Numbered from the stretch's first letter, positions 28,440-37,847 are shown. The stretch: DNA of 51,336 nt from Roseiflexus sp. (GCA_017743475.1 JAGHYV010000030.1:1-51336); one strand, 5' to 3'. Made by a program: numbers and translations. Notes: a model not told the origin generated them from the letters alone.

Positions 28440-29255
28440 ATGCCTTTCCGACTAATTGCCCTTGATCTCGATGGCACTGTGATTGACCGTGATCTGGTCA
28501 TTCACCCGGATGTGCGTGAAACGATTGCCGCAGTTCAGGCGCGCGGCATTCACGTGACCCTGGCGACCGGGCGTACGTTCAACGCAGCAATGCCGTTTGC
28601 GCGCGAACTCGACATCCGCGCACCAATCATCTGCTACCAGGGGGCGCTGGTGCGCCATCCGCTCACTGGTGAGACGCTGTACCACGCAACAATGCCTGCC
28701 GATCTCGCTGCTGCGGCGGTGCGCACGTTGCTCGATGCCGACATCTTCGTGATCGCCTACATTCACGATATTCACTACATTGCTGCGCATCGAGCTGAAC
28801 TTGGAGCGTATCTGGCATTTCACCCGGAGGAGAACGAGATTGTCGTCACACCCGATCTAGAGCGTCTGGTTGCGCGAATGGCGCCGACCAAACTCCTGTT
28901 CGTGGCAGAGCCACAGATCGTCGAACGTGAGCTGGTGCGCCTGAGCGACCGGTTTGGCGAGTCGCTGGCGGTTGTCCGTTCGCATGCCATCTTTGGTGAA
29001 CTCACGGCGTCGCACGTTAGCAAAGGGCAGGCGCTGGCAGCGCTGGCGCAGTCGCTGGGTGTTGCGCGTGAAGAAGTGATGGCAATCGGTGATCAGGAGA
29101 ACGATCTTTCAATGATCACCTGGGCTGGGTTGGGTCTGGCAATGGGTAATGCCGTTCCTGCCGTGCGCACGCAGGCGCACGCTGTTCTGCCACCGGTCGG
29201 CGAGGCAGGAGTCGCCTGCGCTTTGCGGCGCTACGTGCTGAATTGCACGTTCTGA
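28440..29255 (+). CDS. HAD-superfamily phosphatase, Cof type
   Basis: 271 residues from the ATG at 28440; an earlier in-frame start at 28359 adds residues not typical of the family. Motif I is LIALDLDGTVID, motif II is LATGRTF, and motifs III/IV are SKGQALAALAQ with GDQENDLSMI. The cap domain between residues ~85 and 185 marks the Cof/type IIB group. Such enzymes dephosphorylate sugar phosphates or flavin-type substrates; the substrate here is not known. It stands alone, facing rpmB, whose terminator is shared space downstream. Confidence 0.88.
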   Translation: MPFRLIALDLDGTVIDRDLVIHPDVRETIAAVQARGIHVTLATGRTFNAAMPFARELDIRAPIICYQGALVRHPLTGETLYHATMPADLAAAAVRTLLDADIFVIAYIHDIHYIAAHRAELGAYLAFHPEENEIVVTPDLERLVARMAPTKLLFVAEPQIVERELVRLSDRFGESLAVVRSHAIFGELTASHVSKGQALAALAQSLGVAREEVMAIGDQENDLSMITWAGLGLAMGNAVPAVRTQAHAVLPPVGEAGVACALRRYVLNCTF

Positions 29256-29271
29256 CTCTCTCCGCTATAAT
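29243..29271 (+). promoter_or_regulatory. orphan promoter-like site facing rpmB
   Basis: TTGCAC and TATAAT are separated by 17 bases, a good sigma-A match at the very end of the HAD gene. Downstream on this strand lies the inverted repeat of the rpmB terminator, then rpmB in antisense. Confidence 0.45.
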
Positions 29272-29299
29272 GTCGGGCGTTTTCATCCCGGCCTGGCAA

Positions 29300-29331
29300 C
29301 AAAAAAGACTAGCGTCACAGCGCGACGCTAG
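29300..29331 (-). terminator. intrinsic terminator of rpmB
   Basis: CTAGCGTC (29309-29316) pairs with GACGCTAG (29324-29331) around a 7-base loop. On the minus strand the stem is followed by a T-rich run (AAAAAA at 29301-29306 on the plus strand). It lies 25 bases after the rpmB stop. Confidence 0.85.
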
Positions 29332-29356
29332 CCTGATTCGATCAGTTGAACAACAT

Positions 29357-29563
29357 TCAGCGCGCCCGGTACATTGTGCGCAGGCACCTGGTGCAAACCT
29401 TGATCTGCACGTTCTTGCCATCGACCATGATCGTTGTTTTCTGCACATTCGGCTTGAAGGTGCGATTGGTCTTTGGCGCGCGCCGCGCCCAGCCACCCGA
29501 CGCTTTGTGCCGGATGTTTCGTCCAAAACTGACGCTCTTGTTACATATCATGCACTTTGCCAT
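29357..29563 (-). CDS. rpmB: 50S ribosomal protein L28
   Basis: 68 residues, usual for bL28. It has the Cys pair CMICNK at the start and CTRCLRTM at the end, a zinc-binding C+ form of L28. The SFGRNIRHKASGGWARR stretch and FKPNVQ are family motifs. GGGGGAG lies upstream of the ATG. It is monocistronic, with its own terminator. asp23 diverges from it upstream. Confidence 0.93.
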   Translation of the reverse strand: MAKCMICNKSVSFGRNIRHKASGGWARRAPKTNRTFKPNVQKTTIMVDGKNVQIKVCTRCLRTMYRAR

Positions 29564-29608
29564 ACAAGCAATATCTCCCCCGGCTGCGCCAGGAATGTCT
29601 CGACGTTA

Positions 29609-29639
29609 TTGACACACTGGTGGGAGACTATACCATATT
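29609..29639 (+). promoter_or_regulatory. weak promoter candidate for asp23
   Basis: A perfect TTGACA at 29609-29614 is followed by CATATT at 29634-29639 with a long 19-base spacer. On the opposite strand TATAGT (29628-29633) could serve rpmB, so the 117-base gap may carry divergent promoters. Confidence 0.3.
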
Positions 29640-29680
29640 CTAGAGGAAGACGCAACCTTTGCATCAGGAATGCCAGTGCT

Positions 29681-30037
29681 ATGCACAATCGATCCACAAC
29701 CATCACTATTCCCGCCGGACGCGCAACCGTTGCTTCGCGCGCTATTGCATCGATTGCCGCCGCTGCTGCTCTGCGGTGCGATGGTGTGGCAGGGCTGAGT
29801 GATCCGCAGGGCCCGCCGATCATCCTACCGCCAGGCGACGCGCGGCATGGCATAGAGGTGCACCTGCACCAGAACTCTCTTGCCATCGATGTGCATCTGA
29901 TCGTGCAGGCAGGCAAGCCGATTGCTGATGTGGCGCATGCTGTACAGTCTGCAGTGCGCGCTGCGTTGTCCTTTGCGCTTGATCTCCCTGAGCCGATTGT
30001 CAACATTCGTGTGCAGGGGGTGGGAGGACGATCATGA
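29681..30037 (+). CDS. Asp23/Gls24 family (DUF322) envelope stress protein
   Basis: 118 residues. The motif ITIPAGRATVASRAIASIAAAAA at the start (core VASRAIASIAA) matches the family, where the usual I-x-D-E-V-I-x-I-A pattern lies. It contains LAIDVHLIVQAGKPI, also typical. Members associate with the membrane and are linked to cell-wall stress. The gene order asp23-dak(fakA)-degV-recG is a common one. Its stop overlaps the start of the fakA remnant (ATGA), so it was translationally coupled. Confidence 0.8.
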   Translation: MHNRSTTITIPAGRATVASRAIASIAAAAALRCDGVAGLSDPQGPPIILPPGDARHGIEVHLHQNSLAIDVHLIVQAGKPIADVAHAVQSAVRAALSFALDLPEPIVNIRVQGVGGRS

Positions 30038-31620
30038 CCAGCGCATGGCATGGTGAACACCCGCTGGAAGCGCCGCGCGCAGCCGCACACGATCTTGAGC
30101 GCCACACCGCGTTGCTCAGTGTGCTGAATGCGCTTCCGGTTCCCGATAGTAATACCAGGACGAATATGGCACTGACGCTCGGTGGGGCGTTGTGCGACAT
30201 TGCGCCGGATCCATTGTGCGGTGTGGTGGCGGAACGGATCGGGTATCGGGCAACACTGCGCGGTTGCGGCAATTCGAGTATCATTCTGTCGCAGATGCTG
30301 CGCGGCGCCGCCGCTGCTCTCGCCGGGCATCACCTGATGAGCGGGCGCGAAATGGCGGCAGCGCTGGTGCACGGAAGCGCGTGCGCATATGAAGTGGTGC
30401 TGTGCCTGTCGGAAGGCATGATGCTGACCGTCGTTCACTGCGCTGGTGAATCAGTATGGTGCGCAATTGCGTATGATGAGGCGTCGCTTGGCGCTGTGCT
30501 CGATACTGCGGTGCGTGAAGCGCGTGCAGCGCGGGCGCGAACGCTGCAACTGCTGGCGACCCTGCGCCAGGTAGAGGTGCGTCGATGCCGGTGGTCAGGG
30601 CATGCCGGTGCTGCTCGAAGCGCTGCTACGCTACGCGCGCAGCGAAACAGGCGAGTCGTTCACACTGCCGGTCGCAGCACCAGCGCCTGCCAGGGATCAT
30701 GCAGGTACAGTCGGCTACTGCACCAGTTTCGTGATCCATCAGGTGATGGTATCGCCGGACGCGATCCGGCGTGTGTTCGCAATGCTCGGCGACTCACCAG
30801 TGTTGCAGGGGATCAGGCGCTGGTGAAAGTTCATCTCCATCCTGCGACCAGGTGATGTGCTCAGCCAGACGCTGGAGTATGGTACACTCGACCAGGTCGG
30901 AGTCATCAACATAATAGATTTGCGACGTATTGCGTCGCGCTTAGGCGCACTGGCTCTTGTCGAACAGGCAGACGTTACAGCGGCGCCCGAAGCAGTCGGA
31001 TCATTGCACCAGCGTCAGGTGCCGGTTTTGCAGCAATCCTGCGTGATCTGGGCGCCAGCCTGGTACAGGAAATCGTAGCGACGCCCATGGTCGATGAATG
31101 GCCGGCGCTCTTTGCGCGTGTAGCGGAGCACGGCATGATTGTTCTGCCCAAGACCCACAGGCGCTGGAGACCGCGCGAAGTGCAGCTCAGCAGGTCAACC
31201 GACGCATCGATGTCGTACCGGCAATGTTGCCGCCCCCGGGGATTGCCGCGCTGCTGGCGCTGAACTTTCAAGCCGGGATTGATCAGAACGTCCAGATGAT
31301 GAAGGCGGCGGATCGCATGCAGGTGATCACGTTCGATGTGCAACAGGACAGCGACCGACGCATGCCTGCAAAAGCGCCGCAAGATGCGTATAATGTGAGC
31401 CATGCGCTGTGCTAGCACAGGGCAGGCGCTGCTGAGATCGCAACGCTGTACTATAGCTGGGGGCAATGTTGCCTGGGCTGAAATGCTGGTAGAAGCGGTT
31501 CGCGCCGCCTTCCCTGAGCTGCATATGGAAGTACACGCCGTCAGGCAACCTGGCGATAGCATGATCGTTCGTCGCGCTCGGATAGGTGCCGCCGTAAGTC
31601 CTGCAATCCTTGCGCATATA
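30034..31620 (+). pseudogene. fakA: DAK/FakA-like (fatty acid kinase subunit A), frameshifted and decayed
   Basis: The N-terminal part (30034 to ~30570) has the DhaL-type start LNALPVPDSNTRTNMALTL. The family motif is PDGDTGTN; here the Mg-binding acidic residue and the glycines are lost (SNTRTN). GNSSIILSQMLRG and SEGMMLTVV follow. The frame then changes: VDAGGQGMPVLLEAL continues in another frame at 30581. Further on VGYCTSFVIHQVMV and LVKVHLHPATR, then DVLSQTLEYGTLDQVGVINI, lie in shifting frames to about 31620 (WAEMLVEAVRAAFPELHMEV). FakA phosphorylates fatty acids bound by FakB (DegV). This copy cannot give a working kinase. Confidence 0.85.
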
Positions 31621-31631
31621 ATGAGAAACGT

Positions 31632-32480
31632 ATGGCAAGCATCAAAATCGTGACAGATAGTTCCTGCGACATTCCATTAAGTGTGGCGCACGAATTAGGC
31701 ATCGAAATCGTACCGATGCAGATCGTCATCGGTAATCAAAGTTACCGGGCTGGTCTCGACATTACTGCAGAGCAGTTCTATCAAGCCTTGCAGGAGAACC
31801 GGACTCAGGTTGTAGTGCAACCGCCGCCAATGGCAGTTTTTGAGCAACTCTACCGGCGTTTGACTCTGGAGTACGATCATATCTTTTCACTCCACCTTTC
31901 CAGTCGTCTTGTGCCAGCCTACCGCGTGGCGCAGCAGGCGCGCAACCGTTTGCCAGCGTCGTCGAGCCGGGTCGAAGTTATCGACAGTAAACTCCTCTCG
32001 ATGGCACTGGGCATGGTTGTGGTCCATGCAGCACGAGCGGCGCGCGATGGTGCAACCCCCGAAGAGACAGCACATCTGATCAACCTCCTGATACAACATT
32101 GCCATCTTGTGTTCTTCGTCGATACCATCGAGTATCTCGAACATAGCGGGCGCCTGGCGCTGGCAACAACCGTCCTCGGATCGATGCAACGCATCAAGCC
32201 GCTTCTCCTGCTCGACGACGGTGAAATCGTGCCCTACGAGCGCACCCGCACTCGTGCAAAAGCTATCGAAGGGTTGTACACCTTTATTGAGGACTTTCCG
32301 CGCGTTCGTGAAGTAACGGCGCTGTACGCTACAACGCCGGAAGATATCGAGAAGTTGCTGGAAAAGGTTGATCCGATCTTCCCACGTGATCGGGTACAGA
32401 CGATGCAGTTTGGTCCAAGCGTTGGTGCGTTTCTTGGACCGGGCGCGATGGGTGTGGCAGTGTTTGAGGGAATTGATTGA
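31632..32480 (+). CDS. DegV family protein (FakB-like fatty-acid-binding protein)
   Basis: 282 residues, full length. Motifs are IKIVTDSSCDIP at the N-terminus, FSLHLSSRLVPAYRVAQQA, DSKLLSMALGMVV, and the C-terminal VGAFLGPGAMGVA. The T-S-Q-P loop is replaced by VQPPPMAVFEQLY. In the fatty-acid kinase system FakB holds the fatty acid for FakA. FakA is broken just upstream, so this DegV either uses another FakA or has another role. A second DegV remnant starts 4 bases after its stop. Confidence 0.9.
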   Translation: MASIKIVTDSSCDIPLSVAHELGIEIVPMQIVIGNQSYRAGLDITAEQFYQALQENRTQVVVQPPPMAVFEQLYRRLTLEYDHIFSLHLSSRLVPAYRVAQQARNRLPASSSRVEVIDSKLLSMALGMVVVHAARAARDGATPEETAHLINLLIQHCHLVFFVDTIEYLEHSGRLALATTVLGSMQRIKPLLLLDDGEIVPYERTRTRAKAIEGLYTFIEDFPRVREVTALYATTPEDIEKLLEKVDPIFPRDRVQTMQFGPSVGAFLGPGAMGVAVFEGID

Positions 32481-32483
32481 CAT

Positions 32484-33330
32484 ATGTCGTCAGTTCGTGT
32501 CGTCGTCGATTCGACAGCCGACATACCTGCCAATGCCCGTGCTGCAAACCACATTTGTCGTCCTGGCTCTGCTGCATTGTCAGGGTGAGACGCCGCGCGA
32601 CGATATCGATATCAGCCGTGATGAGTACTATCGCTGGATCGCCTAACACGACGAACTTCCAACCACCTTACTTAGCGCCATCAGTTGGCATGTTCGAGGA
32701 GGTGTTCCGCAAGTTGACGTGCGACGGCAGCGCAGTTCTGTCGGGTAGCATTGCAGCTGGCTTGAGCACCACGTACAACGCCGCCGTACAGGCGGTGCGG
32801 CTGGTCGAGGCGTGTATCGTCTGCGTCGATAGCCATTCGATTGTCGTGCCCATTGCCCATCTGACGCTTGCTGCTGCGCGTCACCCGGCGCAAGGCGCAA
32901 CGCTGGAAGAATGCGGTTACCCTGGTCAAAACGTTGCATGAGCAGACGGTGGCATATGTGGCGCTTCAGACATTGCGCTATCTGGAGCCGGGGCGGGCGG
33001 ATCAGTCGCACGCTGGTGTCGCTCGGCGCGCTGCTCCATGTGAAGCTCGTTCTGGAAGTGCGCGACTCGCAGGTGTTGCCGGTTGAACGGATGCGCACCT
33101 GGCAGCGTGTTCCAACACAGTCGCTCGAACTGATGCAGGCGCGGGGCGCATACCAGAAATCGAGCATCGTACATACAATCAACCGCGCCGAGGTCGAATT
33201 GCTGGCAGATGCATGCGCTGCTGCGGGGTTGCTTGCACACGACCGCATCCGCACAGTGCAGATCGGTGCCGTGCCGGGAACCCATATGGGACCCGGCGCT
33301 CCGGGGATTACGGGGTTGTTGAACGCATGA
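32484..33330 (+). pseudogene. second DegV-family protein, decayed
   Basis: The start is clear (SSVRVVVDSTADIPA), but the frame is lost soon after. Later parts in other frames still show DegV blocks: DDIDISRDEYYRWI near 32600, TTNFQPPYLAPSVGMFEEVFRKLT near 32650-32720 (TT-xQP motif), RLVEACIVCVDSHSIVVPI, and SLGALLHVKLVLEVRD, ending with IGAVPGTHMGPGAPGI at 33255-33310. At least three frame changes are needed. It lies between the intact degV and recG. Confidence 0.85.
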
Positions 33331-33342
33331 CCCTGACAACGT

Positions 33343-35871
33343 ATGGATGGGAAAGAGCAGATCATTCGTCTTGGCAAATTGCTGGCAGAGGAAGAGCGTC
33401 GCGGGTGCGACGATAGCACCGTTGCAGGCGGATTGGAGCATTTTCTGACAACATGGCGCATGGAAGCTGGGGATGCTCTACGCTACGAGCCGGTGCAGCA
33501 GGCGCTTGAACTGCTTGCCGGATACGCGGTGCTCGATCAGCCAACTCGACGCGCGCGCGTCGGCATTGCACTCGAAAGCCTTCGCTCGTTGTTTCGTGCT
33601 CAACCGGCATCACATCTCTCAGCAGTGCCCCAGGTCACGACACCGACGCGCGCGCCAGCGCGCCGTTCACCCCGTCCTGCGCGCGCGTCAGCGCGCCCGC
33701 TTACACCTGACTCGCCGCTCGAAGATGTGCCGGGCATCACCCGCGTCATGGTGCAGTCGTTCCGGCGTCTTGGCGTGCGCACCGTGCGCGATCTACTCTA
33801 CCATTTTCCCCATCGTTACGATGATTTCACTTCGCGCCGCACCATCGCCGAACTGCAACCCGGTGCAGTCGAAACGATCATTGCCGAGGTGCTGGACGCG
33901 CGCACCGTGCCAATGAAGAGCGGCGGTACGCGGCTTGATGTACTGGTAGGCGACGAAACTGGCAAGCTGAAAGTCGTCTTCTTCCGTCAACCCTGGCTGG
34001 CGCAGCGTTTCACTGTGGGCGCAAAGGTGGTATTAAGCGGCAAGATCGGCGTCTACGATGGGTTGCGCCAGATGGCGTCACCCGAATGGCAACCGTTCAC
34101 CGACGATGACCTGATCCACGTTGGTCGTCTGGTACCAGTGCATCCGCTGACCCGCGGGCTGGTCGAGCGCAGCGCGCGCACCCTGATCAAACACGTGGTC
34201 GATAGGTGCGCCCCAATGCTGGAAGACCATCTTCCCCCAGCAGTACTCGAGCGCACCGGCTTGATGCCGTTGTCTCAGGCGATCGCTCAAATCCATTTCC
34301 CCGAAAGTCACGAGATGCTCGAACGGGCGCGCCGTCGCCTGGGATTCGATGAATTCCTCTTCATTCAGCTCGGCATCCTTCAGCGCAGAGTGGTCTGGCA
34401 GGCGCAGCAAGGGTACGCCATTAAGCGCCGCGACGATGTACACGAAGCGTTTCTCAGGCAGTTGCCATTTGAATTGACCAGTGCACAGGTACGAGCGGTG
34501 GAAGAGATTTTCGCTGATATGGAGCGCCCTGTACCGATGGCACGCCTGCTGCAGGGAGACGTGGGTAGCGGCAAAACGGTCGTCGCAGCTGCAGCCGCGC
34601 TTCAGGTCATCACTGCGGGTTTCCAGGTAGCGATCATGGCGCCGACCGAAATCCTGGCCGAGCAGCACTACCGCAGCTTGCGGGCGCTGCTCGGCAAAGT
34701 CCCTGTGCCTCGTGATGAGCGGCACGCCCTGTCGGATGATCTCGATCCCGAACAGCGAGAACGTCTGGAAGAGATCAGGCGCATCCTGGGCATGAGCGGC
34801 GATGACGATCTGGACGGACGTGGTGTGCGGGTGGCGTTGCTCACCGGCAGCCTCAGCGCGAAAGAGCGACGCCGCGTGCTGGAAGGCATTGCACGTGGTG
34901 ACATTGACCTGATCGTCGGAACGCATGCCCTGATCTCCGAAGGGGTACAGTATGCTGCATTGGGTCTGGCAGTCATCGATGAGCAGCATCGCTTCGGCGT
35001 CGAACAGCGTCAACGCCTGAGGAACAAGGGGTACAATCCGCATATGCTGGTGATGACGGCGACGCCGATCCCGCGCACGCTAACGTTGACCATCTACGGC
35101 GACCTCGATGTATCAGTACTTGACGAACTGCCGCCAGGACGCCAGGAAATCAAAACCCGCTGGATCACCACTGTCGAGCGCGAGAAGGCCTATCGCCACA
35201 TCCGGCGCGAAGTCGCAAAAGGGCGTCAGGCATTCGTCATCTGCCCGCTAGTCGACGAAAGCGAGAAGGTCGATCTTCCATCCGCTGAGGAAATGCATGC
35301 AACGCTGTCACGTGATGTCTTTCCTGACCTGCGTGTTGCTCTGATCCACGGCAAAATGACGCCCCGCGAGAAGGATGCAGTGATGATTGCCTTCCGCAAC
35401 CACGAATATGATATCCTGGTCGCCACTGCCGTGATCGAGGTTGGTATCGATGTTCCAAACGCCACCACGATCCTGATCGAGGGAGCGGAACGGTTTGGTC
35501 TGGCACAGTTGCACCAGTTCCGTGGGCGCGTGGGACGGGGCATTCATCAGAGTTATTGTATTCTCGTCTGCGACAAAGATCAGAACGATGTCACGCGCCA
35601 GCGCATGGAAGCAATGGAGCAGATCAGCGACGGCTTTCGCCTGGCAGAGATCGATCTACAACTGCGCGGGCCGGGAGAGTTCTTCGGCACCCGACAGAGT
35701 GGCACGCCTGATCTCAAAGTGGCGCAACTGGCGGATACGCGCCTGCTGCACACTGCGTACCGCGAAGCGCAGAAAATTCTCGCCGATGATCCGCACCTCG
35801 AACGCCCGGAACACGCGCTGCTACGCGCTAAAATGGACGAATTCTGGGTCGATGCAGTTCAGGCAGGGTGA
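33343..35871 (+). CDS. recG: ATP-dependent DNA helicase RecG
   Basis: 842 residues. A helical N-terminal extension and an Ala/Arg/Pro-rich linker (about 88-125) precede the wedge/OB domain (PGITRVMVQSFRRLGVRTVRDLLYHFPHRYDD, core LLYHFPHRYDD). The helicase core has Walker A LLQGDVGSGKTVVA, the DEQH box in VIDEQHRFGVEQRQ, MTATPIPRTL, and FRGRVGRGIHQSYC. RecG remodels stalled replication forks. The ATG at 33343 was chosen by length; the short linker start is not certain. A degenerate repeat follows at 35872-36000. Confidence 0.95.
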   Translation: MDGKEQIIRLGKLLAEEERRGCDDSTVAGGLEHFLTTWRMEAGDALRYEPVQQALELLAGYAVLDQPTRRARVGIALESLRSLFRAQPASHLSAVPQVTTPTRAPARRSPRPARASARPLTPDSPLEDVPGITRVMVQSFRRLGVRTVRDLLYHFPHRYDDFTSRRTIAELQPGAVETIIAEVLDARTVPMKSGGTRLDVLVGDETGKLKVVFFRQPWLAQRFTVGAKVVLSGKIGVYDGLRQMASPEWQPFTDDDLIHVGRLVPVHPLTRGLVERSARTLIKHVVDRCAPMLEDHLPPAVLERTGLMPLSQAIAQIHFPESHEMLERARRRLGFDEFLFIQLGILQRRVVWQAQQGYAIKRRDDVHEAFLRQLPFELTSAQVRAVEEIFADMERPVPMARLLQGDVGSGKTVVAAAAALQVITAGFQVAIMAPTEILAEQHYRSLRALLGKVPVPRDERHALSDDLDPEQRERLEEIRRILGMSGDDDLDGRGVRVALLTGSLSAKERRRVLEGIARGDIDLIVGTHALISEGVQYAALGLAVIDEQHRFGVEQRQRLRNKGYNPHMLVMTATPIPRTLTLTIYGDLDVSVLDELPPGRQEIKTRWITTVEREKAYRHIRREVAKGRQAFVICPLVDESEKVDLPSAEEMHATLSRDVFPDLRVALIHGKMTPREKDAVMIAFRNHEYDILVATAVIEVGIDVPNATTILIEGAERFGLAQLHQFRGRVGRGIHQSYCILVCDKDQNDVTRQRMEAMEQISDGFRLAEIDLQLRGPGEFFGTRQSGTPDLKVAQLADTRLLHTAYREAQKILADDPHLERPEHALLRAKMDEFWVDAVQAG

Positions 35872-35984
35872 CAGAACCTGATATATCTGCCACAGAGCGA
35901 GGGTGTCACGCCTCTGCAGGTCGGTGGAGGGCAGGATGCCTCGCTTCCGTATCAATTTTGAACAGTTACTGTTCGGGGGTGCTG

Positions 35985-36013
35985 TTGAGATTTCGTTGAA
36001 ACTGGTGTAATAT
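35985..36013 (+). promoter_or_regulatory. promoter of the first MNT-HEPN pair
   Basis: TTGAGA (35985-35990) and TAATAT (36008-36013) are separated by 17 bases. The leader to the ATG at 36086 would be about 65 bases. The stretch 35872-35970 before it holds a GAGCGAGGGTGTC block resembling inner parts of element A1. Confidence 0.55.
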
Positions 36014-36085
36014 GGTAGCACACACCCTAAACTGGCTACATTATCTTACGCTGCCGCATACCTCAATGTTCAGAGGCATCTGTCG

Positions 36086-36523
36086 ATGAGCGCGACGACC
36101 GACATTCTGGGCATGGATCGCCCGCTCGAAGTGTATGTCGAACGCTGGCGAAAGCGTCAGGCTGCTGCGTGCACGTGCAACCGGCGTCTGGCGCAGCAGG
36201 CGCGGCAGGATGCCAGACATATTGCTGCGATGCTGCGGCAGAAGTTTGGAGTTACCCGGATTATTCTCTTCGGATCACTAATGACCGATCGTTTCTCCGC
36301 CAAATCGGACATCGATCTGGCTGTTGCCGATCTCGCTCCCGCCGATTACTTTCCTGCACTGGCAGAAGCTGGAAAACTCTCCGATTTTCCTGTCGATCTT
36401 AAGCCGCTCGAAGTGCTGGTTCCTCATGTTCGGGATCGCATTCTGGAACATGGATATAAACGATGCAATCATTCTCCCCAGAACGTTTACATGGCATTGC
36501 TGCCGATATCCAGATTGAATTGA
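36086..36523 (+). CDS. MNT-type minimal nucleotidyltransferase (antitoxin-like)
   Basis: 145 residues. The GSx10DxD motif is complete: GSLMTDRFSAKSDID. The stretch before it (FGVTRIILFGS) is the usual strand-turn. In MntA-HepT pairs the nucleotidyltransferase AMPylates the HEPN toxin and silences it. The N-terminal ~50 residues are basic and helical. Its 3' end overlaps the HEPN gene start by 61 bases, so translation is coupled. The partner is frameshifted (36463-36977). Confidence 0.85.
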   Translation: MSATTDILGMDRPLEVYVERWRKRQAAACTCNRRLAQQARQDARHIAAMLRQKFGVTRIILFGSLMTDRFSAKSDIDLAVADLAPADYFPALAEAGKLSDFPVDLKPLEVLVPHVRDRILEHGYKRCNHSPQNVYMALLPISRLN

Positions 36524-36977
36524 AGCGTCTGCAGCGTCTGGCGGACGATATTGCTTTCGTACGGGGAGAGATCGTGCGCGATCCGGGTCATTCCAGGCTG
36601 TTCGACGAGAACCTTGCGCTCAAACTGCACAATTTCTACACTGGGCGCGAGCGCATTTTTCAAACGATAGCAACTGAACTTAACGGCGCGCCGCCAGAAG
36701 GTTTCGACTGGCATCATCGCCTGCTGGAACGCATGGGAATGGATCGGGGGGATCGTCCTGCAGTTCTGTCGTCAATAAGTTAAGTATAGAGGGGTTGCGC
36801 GAATACCTGGCATTTCGCCACGTTGTACGATATCTTTACGGCTTCAAGCTCAATGAGGAGCGGTTGGAACGGTCGGTGACTCGCTACACTCTCGTATGGC
36901 GACAGGTCGAAACCGATATTCAGCGATTTGTCGCCTGGCTAGAAGCGCTCACCGAAGAAGAGTTGTCGTCCGTCTGA
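36463..36977 (+). pseudogene. HepT-like HEPN toxin, frameshifted before the active-site motif
   Basis: The first part (36463-36783) encodes a helical HEPN N-terminal half: IELKRLQRLADDIAFVRGEI and LALKLHNFYTGRERIFQTIA. It stops at TAA 36781-36783. In another frame the protein continues as LSIEGLREYLAFRHVVRYLYGF and FVAWLEALTEEELSSV, to 36977. The join lies near 36765-36785, a one-base class shift. The R-x6-H stretch REYLAFRH that should hold the RNase active site is in the second half, so the main product lacks it. I cannot exclude a programmed shift, but no slippery heptamer is obvious. Confidence 0.8.
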
Positions 36978-37065
36978 TCCGCGTCGTTACCGTACATTTC
37001 CGCCACGTTTGTCCGTCGTCCGAATCCGATTGTCAAGTCGCGCATTGTAATGTCAGGAGGAGATG

Positions 37066-37740
37066 ATGCCGCGGGTGATCGTTTTCGATGTGAATGAGAC
37101 GTTGCTTGATATGCGCGCGCTTGATCCACTGTTTACACGCATATTCGGTGTAGCAAGCGCGCGTCAGTCCTGGTTTGGTCAGGTGCTTCAATCCGCGTTT
37201 GTGACCACAATCACCGGCAGGTATGAGAACGTCTCACGGATCTGGGCGACGGCGCTTGAGATGACAGCGGTACGCTACGGCGTATCTCTTGCGCCGGATG
37301 ATCGCACTGCCATCCTTGCTGGTATGCGCACCCTGCCGCCCCACCCGGATGTTCTGGCGTCGCTTGAGCGTCTGCGCTCCGCCGGGCTGCGGCTGGCTGC
37401 TCTGACTAATTCGACCGAGGAAGTAGCGATCGCGCAGTTGACCAATGCTGGCATCAATCACTTTTTCGAGAACATTTTTTCCGCCGATATTGTGCGACGT
37501 CTGAAACCGGCGCCGGAACCTTACGAATATGCTGCTGTTCGCCTTGGTGTTCCCGTGGGACGCATCCGCATGGTTGCAGCCCATGCATGGGATATTGCCG
37601 GTGCACTCTCTGCCGGTTGTGCCGCGGCATTCGTTGCGCGTCCTGGCGTAGCGCTCGACCCGCTCTTCCCACGTCCTGACATCACTGGTGCCGATATGAT
37701 GGAGGTCGCCGAGCAGATTCTGGCGTATGAATGTCCGTAA
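37066..37740 (+). CDS. HAD-type haloacid dehalogenase-like hydrolase (type II)
   Basis: 224 residues from the ATG at 37066, 5 bases after AGGAGG; an ATG at 37063 is closer to the site. The N-terminus VIVFDVNETLLD has the catalytic Asp of L-2-haloacid dehalogenases. Later motifs are LAALTNST, RLKPAPEPYEYAA and RMVAAHAWDIAGALSAGC. Type II dehalogenases displace halide from L-2-haloacids, but many relatives act on phosphates. No neighbour suggests a substrate. Confidence 0.87.
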   Translation: MPRVIVFDVNETLLDMRALDPLFTRIFGVASARQSWFGQVLQSAFVTTITGRYENVSRIWATALEMTAVRYGVSLAPDDRTAILAGMRTLPPHPDVLASLERLRSAGLRLAALTNSTEEVAIAQLTNAGINHFFENIFSADIVRRLKPAPEPYEYAAVRLGVPVGRIRMVAAHAWDIAGALSAGCAAAFVARPGVALDPLFPRPDITGADMMEVAEQILAYECP

Positions 37741-37813
37741 CTGCAGGATGCCTGCGTCGTTCTTTCGGCTGATTGTCCCATTTTGACGGTCATTGTGAAG
37801 CGTCAACGGCATT

Positions 37814-37847
37814 GCGGCGATCCCCTAAACAGGCAGGGGATCGCCGC
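37814..37847. repeat. perfect 13-bp inverted repeat with 8-base loop
   Basis: GCGGCGATCCCCT and AGGGGATCGCCGC pair fully around AAACAGGC. No T-run follows on either strand, so it is not a standard terminator. It lies 74 bases after the HAD gene. Confidence 0.7.

Noticed and set aside
30034-33330. Sequencing error as the only cause of the FakA/DegV breaks
   Set aside because: Conserved motif residues are also replaced (PDSNTRTN), which indels by sequencing error would not cause; error may still explain single breaks elsewhere, such as in the serine hydrolase.
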